DNA of 64,000 nucleotides from assembly GCF_018326265.1 (NCBI RefSeq), contig NZ_AP023360.1, positions 3,587,501 through 3,651,500 of the forward strand, written 5' to 3'. The stretch comes from Catellatospora sp. IY07-71 (lineage in GTDB: Bacteria > Actinomycetota > Actinomycetes > Mycobacteriales > Micromonosporaceae). The position numbers and the translations under genes were made by a program. Below the pieces are notes generated by a model. That model did not search any database. It was not told the origin of the DNA and saw only the letters and a list, made by a program, of their open reading frames with translations. This document shows, piece after piece, positions 16,673-26,800 of the stretch. Within the stretch, counting starts at the first letter, position 1; every line of letters begins with the position of its first letter.

Positions 16673-19600
16673 ATGTCGCGAAGCCGATCGGGCTTTGTGT
16701 TTTCTCGTGGCCGTGGCCGTGGCCGTGGCCGTGGGCGGCTGGTCGGTGCGGTGTCGGCCGGTCTGCTGTTGTTGGGTGTGCTGGGGGTGCCGGTGTCGGC
16801 GGCTGCGGCGGAGGTGGCTCTGTCGCCGGAGTCGCGGGCGTCGGAGCTGGCGAAGGCGCGTGGGGTGCCGGTGACGGTGCCGGAGTCGGTGACCGAGTCG
16901 CAGTCGGTGGTGGCGAACCCGGATGGTTCGTTCACGGCGGAGATCCATGGTGGTCCGACGCGGTTCCGCAACGGCCAAGGTGATTGGGTCGATGTCGATC
17001 TGAATCTGTACCGGCGTCCGGACGGTTCGATCGCGCCGAAGGCGCACCCGCGTGGGCTGGTGCTGGCCGGTAAAGGTACTGGTTCGCGGGATCTGGCGCG
17101 GTTCGTGTCGAAGGGGCATGAGATCGCGGTGGGCTGGGAGGGTGTGCTTCCTGAGCCGTCGCTGTCGGGCACGAAGGCGACCTATGCCGACGCGATGCCG
17201 GGTGTGGACCTGGTGGTGGAGTCGACGCGGCTGGGCTTCGAGTACTTCCTCGTGGTGAAGAACCGTGGTGCCGCGTCGCGGGTGGCGCAGGTGCGGATGC
17301 CGTGGCGTGCGGAGGGGCTCGCGGCAGAGCACACCGGCGAGGGCGCGGTGAAGCTGCGTGACAAGTCGAATGCGGTGGTCGCCTGGGCCCCGGCGGCGCA
17401 GATGTGGGACGCCCGGGTGTCGCCCCGATCGGGTGATCCGCTGGTGCAGGCGAAGGTCGGGGTGACGGTGGAGAAGCCGTCCGCACGTCGCAGTGCCGTC
17501 GAAGGAGCCACCGCCGGTGCGTCGATGCGGGTGGTGCCCGACGCGAAGTTCCTCGCCGATCCGAAGACGGTGTACCCGGTGACGATCGACCCGACGGTGA
17601 CGGAGTACGCGGACTTCGACACGTTCACGCAGAACTCGTACACCAGCGACCAGTCGGGCGCGAACCTGCTCAAGCTCGGTTACGTAGTTGAGGGGGGCAA
17701 GGCCTACTACGCCCGTTCGCACCTGCGGTTCAACAGCCTGAGCGGCTACGCGGGCGCCAACGTGCTGTCGGCGACGCTGTACCTGTACAACATCCACTCC
17801 TTCTCGTGCCGTCCCAACTACTGGCAGGTGTGGCGAACCGACCCGGTGACCAGTGCCGTCCGCTGGACGAGCCCTCCGAAACGGCAGAAGTTCAACGGCG
17901 AGTCCGACCTGACCAAGGGATATTCCGGCTGCGGTGCCGGGTGGGTGACCAACACGGTCACGGAGTCGTTCCAGACGGCGTTCAACAGCGGGTCGAGCTC
18001 CAACAGCCTGGAGATCGCGGCGAAGAGCACGGCGAGCCAGGACAGCTGGAAGAAGTTCGACTCCATGGAGACGGCCAACGACCCCTACGTGTCGCTGAAC
18101 TACAACCGCCCCCCGGCGGCGCCCACCGGCCTGACCATCGGCGGCAAGGCCTGCGCGACGGGCGCTTCCCGGCCGACGATCGCCAGCACCGTCACCCCGA
18201 TCCAGCTGACGGCCAACGTCTCCGACCCGGACTCCGCCGCCGAGGCGGTGAGCCTCAACGCCCGGTTCTTCGTCGCCGAGCTCGGCAGCGCGCTGCCGGC
18301 CACGCCGACGGTGACCAGCCCGACAGTCACCCAGCCCAAGAGCGGCGGCGCCCAGACCGCGACCGCCTCACTGCCGGCCGGGTTCGTGCTGCAGGAGTTC
18401 CACACCTACTACTTCCAGGTCAAGGGCTGGGACCAGGAAAACGAGGGCGCCTGGTCGGCGATCTGCGAGTTCTACGTCGACAACGGCAGCCCTGCCAAGG
18501 CTCCCCTGGTGACCGCGCTGGACACTCTGCCCGGCACCAGCACCAAGATCTACCCCGAGGACGGCACGGGCGGCGGACCGGGTGTGTCGAGCACGTTCCG
18601 CTTCACGGCCAACGGCGAGACCGACATCAGCAAGTACCGGTACAAGTACTCCTACCGCGGCGTGACCACCAACTGGGTGGAGGTCCCCACCCCGACGCCC
18701 GGCGCCTCGGTTGAGGTGGAGCTGGCCCCGCCGTTCGACGACGGCGACGGCTCGGACACCCTGGCCTCGCTCAACATGGGCGGTCAATGGGCCATCACCG
18801 TCGAGATGGCCGACTCGGCCAACCCGCCACGCTGGTCGACGAAGAGCAAGCTCTACCTCACGAACGTCGCGTCCGCGCCGGCCGCTCTCGCCCACTGGAA
18901 GATGAACGAGCCGGCCAACTACACCCAGCTCGCTGACCAGACCACCGACTTCAACGCCATCATGAACACGATGACGAAGTCGGCGGACGGCTTCGGCGAC
19001 TTCGGCACCTCGTGGACGTTCAACGGCACCACCTCGTACGCCGCCCCTGTCAACACGCCCATCGACACGACCCGGAGCTTCTCCGTCGCGGCGTGGGTGA
19101 AGCTGACCGACAAGAGCACCGACCGTGTGGTGGCGGCGAAGCTGAGCAGCGGCGCGAGCCCGTCGATGTTGATCAAATACCACATCGGCAACGACCGCTG
19201 GCAGCTCCTCATGCCGAACGGGAGCGACCCGAACGCATCCGGCTTCAGCTGGCAAGGGCTGTCGTCGGTCGCCGTGCCTTCGCTGGGCGCCTGGACCCAC
19301 CTGGTAGGCACCTTCGACGGGGCCACCGCTACGTCGCGGCTGTATGTCAATGGTCAGCTGGAGGCATCCCGGAGTGACGTCGTGGCGTTCAACCAGATCG
19401 GCGGGGAGTTCCGTATCGGTCGATCAAACGGCAACTCGTGGGCCGGTGACATCGACGAGGTCGCGGTGTGGCAGCGGACGCTCGACCCGCGCGAGATCGG
19501 GGCGCTGGCAGTCGCCGAGCGCGCTTCGTGGGACCTCGACCATTCCCTGATGGACACGGTCGGCAAGCCCGTCAGCACCATGCCGTTCGACCTGCGGGGT

Positions 19601-20287
19601 TTCGCCGGCGAAGCTCTGGACATCGGGGTCCCCCAGTCGGACGACCCTCTGTGGTGGGGGACGGGGCACCCGATCATGGTCGGTCAGGCCGAAGCCGAGG
19701 ACGGCGGTGCGGCGCTTCTCAACTGGGACCCTGCGGTGGAGGTGCCGCTGTCGCTTTTCGCGGACAGGCCGGTGCTGCGGACGGACCAGTCATTCAGCGT
19801 GTCGGTCTGGGTGAACCCGCACCGCATCGGCGGCGACAACATGTACGCCGTGGGCCAGGACGGCACGGACGTGTCCGGGCTGTACCTGGGCACCCGTGAC
19901 GTCGGTGGCAGCACCTACTGGGCATTCGCACTGAAGGACACGGACCTGGCCACATCGACCACCCGTTTCACGAAATCGGTGAACCCGTTGTCGTCGGGGG
20001 ACATCGGCACCTGGGACCACCTCGTGGGTACGTACGACGCCGGCTCCGGCCGGATCAAGCTGTACGTGAACGGAGTGCTGCAAGGCGCCACCATGCGGGA
20101 GTCCGCGCCGGGCGTGCGGGTCCAGCCCTGGCAGGCGGGCGGCGTGTTCTCGGTGGGCCGAGGCCTGTACGGAGGTGCCCAGACCAACCACTTCTCCGGC
20201 GGCATCGACGAGATCCGCGTGTTCCAGGGCGTGCTGACCCAGGACATGGTGGGGCGCCTGTACCGGACTTCGAACGGTGAGCTCTGA
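16673..20287 (+). CDS. Large secreted DNRLRE/LamG-domain protein, copy 3
   Basis: This 1,204-residue third paralogue has the same domain order: signal peptide, N-terminal module, DNRLRE-like domain (DTFTQNSYTSD, ATLYLYNIHSFSC), Ig/FN3-like middle and two LamG domains (ALAHWKMNEPANYTQL; RPVLRTDQSFSVSVWVNPHR). The n-region of the signal peptide carries an RG repeat (RGRGRGRGRGR) encoded by four to five CGTGGC units at 16706-16735, where copy 2 has only one. ATG 16673 follows GGAGAGGTGG. It is the last of the three and lies 534 bases ahead of the RHS toxin. Predicted role is as for copy 1: exported adhesive or glycan-binding protein, possibly part of the toxin apparatus. Function is inferred only from domains and context. 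Confidence 0.85.
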   Translation: MSRSRSGFVFSRGRGRGRGRGRLVGAVSAGLLLLGVLGVPVSAAAAEVALSPESRASELAKARGVPVTVPESVTESQSVVANPDGSFTAEIHGGPTRFRNGQGDWVDVDLNLYRRPDGSIAPKAHPRGLVLAGKGTGSRDLARFVSKGHEIAVGWEGVLPEPSLSGTKATYADAMPGVDLVVESTRLGFEYFLVVKNRGAASRVAQVRMPWRAEGLAAEHTGEGAVKLRDKSNAVVAWAPAAQMWDARVSPRSGDPLVQAKVGVTVEKPSARRSAVEGATAGASMRVVPDAKFLADPKTVYPVTIDPTVTEYADFDTFTQNSYTSDQSGANLLKLGYVVEGGKAYYARSHLRFNSLSGYAGANVLSATLYLYNIHSFSCRPNYWQVWRTDPVTSAVRWTSPPKRQKFNGESDLTKGYSGCGAGWVTNTVTESFQTAFNSGSSSNSLEIAAKSTASQDSWKKFDSMETANDPYVSLNYNRPPAAPTGLTIGGKACATGASRPTIASTVTPIQLTANVSDPDSAAEAVSLNARFFVAELGSALPATPTVTSPTVTQPKSGGAQTATASLPAGFVLQEFHTYYFQVKGWDQENEGAWSAICEFYVDNGSPAKAPLVTALDTLPGTSTKIYPEDGTGGGPGVSSTFRFTANGETDISKYRYKYSYRGVTTNWVEVPTPTPGASVEVELAPPFDDGDGSDTLASLNMGGQWAITVEMADSANPPRWSTKSKLYLTNVASAPAALAHWKMNEPANYTQLADQTTDFNAIMNTMTKSADGFGDFGTSWTFNGTTSYAAPVNTPIDTTRSFSVAAWVKLTDKSTDRVVAAKLSSGASPSMLIKYHIGNDRWQLLMPNGSDPNASGFSWQGLSSVAVPSLGAWTHLVGTFDGATATSRLYVNGQLEASRSDVVAFNQIGGEFRIGRSNGNSWAGDIDEVAVWQRTLDPREIGALAVAERASWDLDHSLMDTVGKPVSTMPFDLRGFAGEALDIGVPQSDDPLWWGTGHPIMVGQAEAEDGGAALLNWDPAVEVPLSLFADRPVLRTDQSFSVSVWVNPHRIGGDNMYAVGQDGTDVSGLYLGTRDVGGSTYWAFALKDTDLATSTTRFTKSVNPLSSGDIGTWDHLVGTYDAGSGRIKLYVNGVLQGATMRESAPGVRVQPWQAGGVFSVGRGLYGGAQTNHFSGGIDEIRVFQGVLTQDMVGRLYRTSNGEL

Positions 20288-20331
20288 CAAGCGGGCCTCG
20301 TGAGCTGCCACCTCCACGGGTGGCCGACTGA

Positions 20332-20370
20332 GACCGAGGGCTGGGCTGCGACGCGGCCCAGCCCTCGGTC
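20332..20370 (+). terminator. Stem-loop terminator after LamG gene 3
   Basis: GACCGAGGGCTGGGC (20332-20346) pairs perfectly with GCCCAGCCCTCGGTC (20356-20370) across a nine-base loop. It ends the LamG transcript before the RHS gene. Confidence 0.8.
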
Positions 20371-20534
20371 GGCAGGGACAGCGTTTCGTGCACAAAACAC
20401 CTCAATGAACTGATTGTCACTAGGTGTTCCACCTCGCTCGCTTCGTTGCCGACAGTGGCTCAGATCACATCCCCGATGCGGCGTCGGTGGCGGGCACGGC
20501 GTTCCATCACTGTGCGTCAGAGCGCCTGATGTAG

Positions 20535-20551
20535 GTCGATCAATGATCGAC
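20535..20551. promoter_or_regulatory. Perfect dyad upstream of the RHS promoter
   Basis: GTCGATCA-A-TGATCGAC is a perfect 8-base inverted repeat, 52 bases before the GCAGCG box of the RHS promoter. A further CGATCAATG follows at 20557-20566. It is a candidate operator; the binding protein is unknown. Confidence 0.4.
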
Positions 20552-20602
20552 AGGCGACGATCAATGGCGCATCGTGACGGCGATGGCACCCGAAGCGGCG
20601 GG

Positions 20603-20632
20603 GCAGCGAACGGCGGGCCGATGACTTAGCGT
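20603..20632 (+). promoter_or_regulatory. Promoter-like element, RHS toxin gene (GCAGCG-N18-TAGCGT)
   Basis: GCAGCG at 20603-20608, 18-base spacer, TAGCGT at 20627-20632, then GCCGCACCA. Unlike the LamG copies, the start codon is 195 bases away, giving a structured leader of about 180 bases. Confidence 0.65.
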
Positions 20633-20687
20633 GCCGCACCAAGCGTCCTTTGCCGAGCGAAGGTCCGCGTCTCACGGGGGTAAGACA

Positions 20688-20736
20688 CATGCCGGACGGC
20701 ATGGCGGCTGCGATGCCGCCTGCCGCCGTCGGCGGC
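20688..20736 (+). promoter_or_regulatory. Leader hairpins with alternative pairing before the RHS gene
   Basis: Three adjacent stems occur: CATGCC/GGCATG (20688-20703), GGCGGC/GCCGCC (20703-20720) and GCCGCC/GGCGGC (20722-20736). The GGCGGC and GCCGCC blocks can pair in more than one way, so mutually exclusive folds are possible, as in attenuators. This is a structural reading by eye; GC-rich DNA makes chance stems common. Confidence 0.35.
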
Positions 20737-20799
20737 GCTCGCCCTTTTACAGACCACCGGACCCGCCAGGTCACATCGGCGCGGAGCACCACGTCGTAA
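20689..20799 (+). other. Possible 36-codon leader ORF before the RHS gene
   Basis: ATG 20689 to TAA 20797 encodes MPDGMAAAMPPAAVGGARPF and a short polar tail. GGGGG lies ten bases upstream as a possible ribosome site. It overlaps the alternative hairpins and stops 22 bases before the RHS start, a layout suited to translation-coupled control. No homology is recognised, and it may be fortuitous. Confidence 0.3.
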
Positions 20800-20821
20800 T
20801 CGGGTCACGAGGAGTGTCTGA

Positions 20822-23800
20822 GTGAGTCACCATCAGTCGTTGACGAGGGTCATAGGCGGCCGGAGGCGATGGCGGCTATGCGCTGTCATGGGTCTGGCCG
20901 CGCTGACCGCGGTATCGGGATTGACCATCCCGGAACAGGCTTCCGCCGCACCATCCGGACAGCAGATCGCGCCGATGGCGAACGTGGCCGTCGGCCGTAG
21001 TCCCGCGTCGGCCCGGCAGAAGCCGGAGGTGCGCCAGCACCAGCCGAAGGCCGCGCGCTGGCCGAGTGCCCGCTCCGCGGTCGTGGAGCTGCCTCAGGGA
21101 CAGGGTCGGCTGACCGGCGTGCTCGCCCGGGTCGACGGGCCCTTGCCCAAGCCCGCGCAGCGGGTGCGCGCCGCAGGCACCCCCGTCTCGTTGACCGCGA
21201 CGACCGGCTCTCCGGACGCGGTACGCGCCGAGGTGCTGGATCGGGCGGCCGCCAAGGCGGCCGGCCGTGACGTGCTGGTGCGCGTGTCGCCGACCCGCGG
21301 TGCGACGGCCGGCTCGGTCGTGGTGTCGCTGGACATCTCGCAGTTCAAGTCGGCGTACGGCGCGGACTGGTCCGACCGCCTGCGGCTGACCGCGCTGTCG
21401 AATGATTGCGGCCCTGAGTCGTGCGACGCGCAGCCGCTGGCGACGTCGCGCAGCGGCGACACGCTGACCGCGACCGTGCCGATGTCCGCGGCGGGCACGA
21501 TGGTGGCGCTCTCGGCGGGATCGGAAGCGTCGTCGGGCTCGGGCGACTTCGGGGCGACCCCGCTGGCGGCTTCGGCCACCTGGTCGGCCGGCGGCAGTTC
21601 GGGCGGTTTCTCCTGGAACTACGGGCTGCGGGTGCCCCCGTCGCTGGGCGGACCATCGCCGAACGTGAGCCTGGCGTACTCCTCCCAGGCTGTCGATGGC
21701 CAGATGGCCGCGACCAACAACCAGCCGTCCTGGGCCGGCATCGGCTTCGATTGGGCACCCGGTTTCATCGAGCGCCGTTACATCGGCTGCAGCGAGGACA
21801 TGGAGGGCACGCCCGCCCCGAACAACACCCAGAAGACCAGCGACCTGTGCTGGCGCGGCAGCAACGCGACGCTGTCGCTGAACGGCCGGGCCACCGAGCT
21901 GTTCTACAACTCGACGGACAAGCTGTGGCACGGGCGTTCCGAGGACGGCTCGAAGGTCGAGCTGAAGTACGGCGCCTCGAACGGCGACGCCGGTCCCGCG
22001 CCCGGCACGTCGCCTTCGCCGGGTGACTCCGGTGAGCACTGGGTGGTCACCACCACCAACGGCACGAAGTACTACTTCGGCCTGAACCGCCTGCAGGGCT
22101 GGACCGCGGGCAAGCCGGAGACGAACTCGGTGCAGACCGTGCCCGTGTTCGGCAACCACCCCGCCGACCCCTGCTACTCCAGTTCCGGCTACACGTCCTC
22201 GGACTGCCTGCAGGCCTACCGCTGGAACCTGGACTACGTCGTGGACACCCACGGCAACACCATGTCGCTGTGGTGGGGCAAGGACGCCAACGAGTACGGC
22301 ATGAACCTGTCCACCACGGACCTGCACAGCTACACCCGCGACGCGTACCTCAAGCGCATCGACTACGGCACGCACCAGCGCACGCTGGTCAACAACGTCA
22401 AGACCGACACCGTCTTCACCGCCAAGCCGGTGCCGGCGCAGGTCAAGTTCGAGACCGGCGACCGGTGCCTGAGCAACTGCGCCACCCACGACGACAACTG
22501 GCCGGACACCCCGTGGGACCTGGAGTGCACGGCGTCCCCGTGTGACAACCACAGTCCGTCGTTCTGGTCCACCCGCCGGCTGCGTGAGGTCACGACCTGG
22601 GTCTGGGATGCGGCGAACAGCGCGCACAAGCTCGTCGACAAGTGGGGGCTGACGCACTCGTTCCCCGACCCGGGCGACGGCACCAAGGCCGGCATGTGGC
22701 TGGAGCACATCTCGCACAGCGGTCACGTGGGCGGCACTCCCAGCACGCCGGTCAGCGTGGCGCTGCCCGACATCGACTTCGACCCGGTGATGCTGCCCAA
22801 CCGCGTCGACACCGCGTTGAAGAACGGCCTGCGCCCGATGAACTGGGCACGCATGGCCGCGATCAACTCCGAGACCGGCGGCGTCATCGGCATCACGTAC
22901 GCGCCGAACGAGTGCGTGGCCGGGGCGCTGCCCACCGCGCACACCAACACCAAGCGGTGCTATCCGGTGCGCTGGACGCCGGAGGACCTGGGCGGCACGC
23001 CCGGCCAGGAGATCACGGACTGGTTCCACAAGTACGTCGTGGCGCAGGTGACCGAGTCCGACACCGTGGTCACCGGTGCCGCGGCCTCGCCGCCGAAGAT
23101 CACCCGCTACGAGTACGTCGGCGGGGCGGCCTGGCGCTACGCCGAGGACAGCGCCTTCACCAAGGACAAGTACCGGACCTGGAACCAGTTCCGCGGGTAC
23201 GGCACGGTGCGGACGCTGATCGGTGACGGCGCGGACCAGACCAGGACCGACGCGAAGTACTTCCGAGGGCTGCACGGCGACAAGACGTCCCCGTCGGGCG
23301 GCACGGACACCGTCACACTGACCGACAGTAAGGGGCTCATCGCCGCGGCGTACCCCACCGAGACCGTCTACGACTACGACGAGTTCGCCGGCCAGAAGCT
23401 GGAGAACATCGTCTACGACTCGCCCACCGGCAGCCCGATCTCCGGCACGGTCACCAAGCCGTGGCGCTCGGCCTCGACGGCGTCGCGCACGATCGACGGG
23501 CAGACCATCCACGCCCGGTTCGTCAACACCTCCGACACCTGGACGTGGGCCCAGCTCGACACCCAGCCGTCGTCGGACCGGGTGACGCGCAAGCTCACCA
23601 CGTACGACTCGCTGGGCATGGTGGTCTCCGACAGCAGCTTCGGTGATCTGGCCAAGACCGGCGACGAGCGCTGCACCGCGACGGACTACAAGCGCAACAC
23701 CGGCGCGCACCTGATGGTGCTGCCGTCGCGGGTCCGCATGTGGGCGCTGACGTGCGCGGACGCGCTCACGCCCAACCGCACGTTCACAAAGGACGAGATC

Positions 23801-26800
23801 GTCAGCGAGGTCCGGTCGTTCTACGACGACCACGCCTGGGACGAGATGCCGACCGTCGGCGAGGTGACCCGCGTCGACTCGCTGAAGGACTGGGTGAGCG
23901 GGGCGTTCGTGCCGCTGACCACCTCCCGGTCGTCCTACGACGACTACGGCCGCAAGACCGACACCTGGGACGTCGACAACCAGCACGTGACGGTGGCGTA
24001 CACGCCGGCCGCCGACGGCCCGGTGACGTCCATGTCCGAGACGGACGCGCTGGGCACGGCGACCAGCACGCTCGAGCCGGCGTGGGGTGCTCCCACCCTC
24101 GAGGTCGACGTCAACGGCCGCCGCACCGAGGTGACCTACGACCCGCTGGGCCGGACCGAGAAGGTCTGGCGACCGGGCCGGTCCAAGGCCCTGTATGGCT
24201 CGACCCCGAGCGCCTGGTACCTCTACAGCATCTCCAAGACCGCACCGTCGGTGGTGGAGACCAGGACGCTCAGCCCCAACGGCACCATGATCAGCGCGTT
24301 CATCCACTACGACGGCCTGATGCGGGAACGGCAGACGCAGGCCGTCAAGGCCAACGGGACGGCCGGTGCCATGGTCACCGACGTCTTCTTCGACACCGCT
24401 GGCCGGACCTGGCGCACCTTCGGTCCGTACCCGGTGGCGTCGGCGCCGTCCGGCACGTTCTCGCCGCACCCGGAGTCGGACTTCGAGAACCTGGAGATCT
24501 GGTCCAAGACCCAGTACGACAGCGCGGGCCGCAAGACGGAGGAGATCCGCTACTCCAAGCTCGCCGAGCAGTGGCGCACCTCCACGCGCTACCCGTCCGC
24601 TGACCGGATCGAGGTCACTCCGCCCACGGGCGGCACGGCCGTCACCACCGTCCGGGACGTGCAGGACCGGGTGACGAAGATCCGCCAGCACCACGGCCCC
24701 ACCCCGGCGTCGACCTACGACGAGACGGCCTACGACTACGACCTCAAGGGCAACCTCAAGCGGGTCACCAACTCGCTGGGCACCAAGTGGGAGTACGAGT
24801 ACGACATCCTCGCCCGCCAGATCGAGGCGCGTGACCCGGACAAGGGCACCACGACCACGACCTACGACGATGCGGGACGGGTCACCAGCGTCACCGACAG
24901 CCGCGTACCTGCGGTGACCGTGCGCACCACCTACGACACGCTGGGCCGTAAGACGGGCCTGTACCAGGGCACCGTGACGGCCGCCAACCGGCTGGCGAAG
25001 TGGGAGTACGACGGGCTGGCCACCGCCAAGGGCATGCTCACCTCGTCCACCCGTTACGTCGGCGGCGAGTCCGGTGCGGCGTACACCAACACCATCACCG
25101 CCCTGTCCTCGTTCGGCACCCCCTCGCAGCGGAAGATCTCGATCCCCGCGACCGAGGTCGGGCTTGCCGGTGATTACCTCTACGACTACGGATACAAGGC
25201 CAACGGCGCGCCGGCGAGCGTCCGCCTGCCCGCGATCGGCTCGGCGAGCGGCTACAACCTCGGTTGGGAGACGCAGACCACGACCTACACCGCCAACGGC
25301 GCTCCGCAGAAGCTCAGCGTCGGGGCGACGGACTGGCTGGTCACCGACACGACCTACACCGAGCACGGCGAGCTCGGCGTGATCACGTTGCGTGACCTGA
25401 CGACCAATCCACAGGTGCAGATCGGCCACTACTTCGACGCCGAGACCAGGCGCTTGGACCGGGTGTGGACCACCCGGGACACGGCACCGACGTCGGTGTC
25501 CGACGTCAGCCTCGACTACGACGACGCGGGCACCGTCACCCAGGTGGCGGAGGCCTCGGCGGTGGCGGGCGTGGAGACGCAGTGCTTCTCGCACGACTAC
25601 CTGCGCCGGCTGAAGGAGGCCTGGACGCTGGCGTCCGGGAACTGCGGGGCCGTCCCGCAGGCCTTCTCCGCCGTCGGCGGCGTGGAGAAGTACTGGCTGA
25701 GCTGGGAGATCGACGGCGGCGGCAACCGCACCAAGCAGGTCAAGCACACTGCGGGCGGCGACGTCACCACGAAGTACGTCTACCCGGCGCCGACCGCCGC
25801 GCAGCCGCACACCCTGCTGCGTACCACCGATGCGGCAAATGTCACCACCGCCAACTACAGCTACGACGGCACGGGCAACACCCGATGCCGACCGGCTGGC
25901 ACGGCGCTGAACACCTGCCCGAGCGGCAGCGGCAGCCAGGTCGTGACCTGGGACGCCGAGGGACGGGCCGCGTCGTCAGCCGACACCACCGGTACCACGA
26001 GCTACATCTACGACGCCGACGGTGCCCGGCTGATCCGCAAGGACCCGCAGGGCAAGACGCTCTACCTGCCCGGTCAGGAGCTCCGGGTCGACACCGCCGG
26101 CAGCCTGGTGATCTCGTGTACCCGGTACTACTCCTGGGCCGGCATGAACATCGCCAGCCGCGCCAGCAGCCTGTCGGGCAACGCGGTGCTGACCTGGATG
26201 GTGGCCGACCGGCAGAACAGCGCCAACATCACGATCCAGGCGGCCGGCACCCAGGCGGTGGCGGTCAAGCGGCAGGACCCGTACGGCAACCAGCGCGGCT
26301 CGACGGTCGGCAGCTGGCTGCCCACCATCGACAAGGGCTTCGTCGGCGGGACCAACGACAACACCGGCCTGGTGCACATCGGCGCACGCGAGTACGACGC
26401 CAAGCTCGGGCGGTTCGTCAGCGTCGACCCGGTGATGGACCTGCTCGACCCGCAGCAGTGGAACGCCTACTCCTACAGCAACAACAGCCCTGTCACGTTC
26501 AGCGACCCGACCGGCCTGATCATGGAGGAGTACGCCAACGCGTCTCACCCGCCGCCGGGTCCGTGGGGCGACAAGATCGACGACCGCAAGTGGAGCCCGT
26601 GCCCGTGGGGCATGAGCCCGCGCGAGTGCGAGCGCCGCTACGAGAACAACACCGCGACCTGGGAGGAGAAGAAGCCCACCTTCAACCCGGACGCGATCGA
26701 GATGCTCAAGTTCGGGTTCAGCCTGTTCCCCGGCGTCGGCGACGCGATGGACGTCATCGAATGCGCGCAGGACCCAAGCCTGTTGTGTGTCGGGACCACC

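Noticed and set aside
20627-20821. A known riboswitch class in the RHS leader
   Set aside because: I could not match the conserved core of any riboswitch I know; only generic hairpins are visible.
20876-25810. A 1,644-codon open frame antisense to the RHS gene
   Set aside because: Its composition is V/G/R/A-rich with no domain, it mirrors third-position GC bias of the RHS gene, and the RHS protein has clear repeats.
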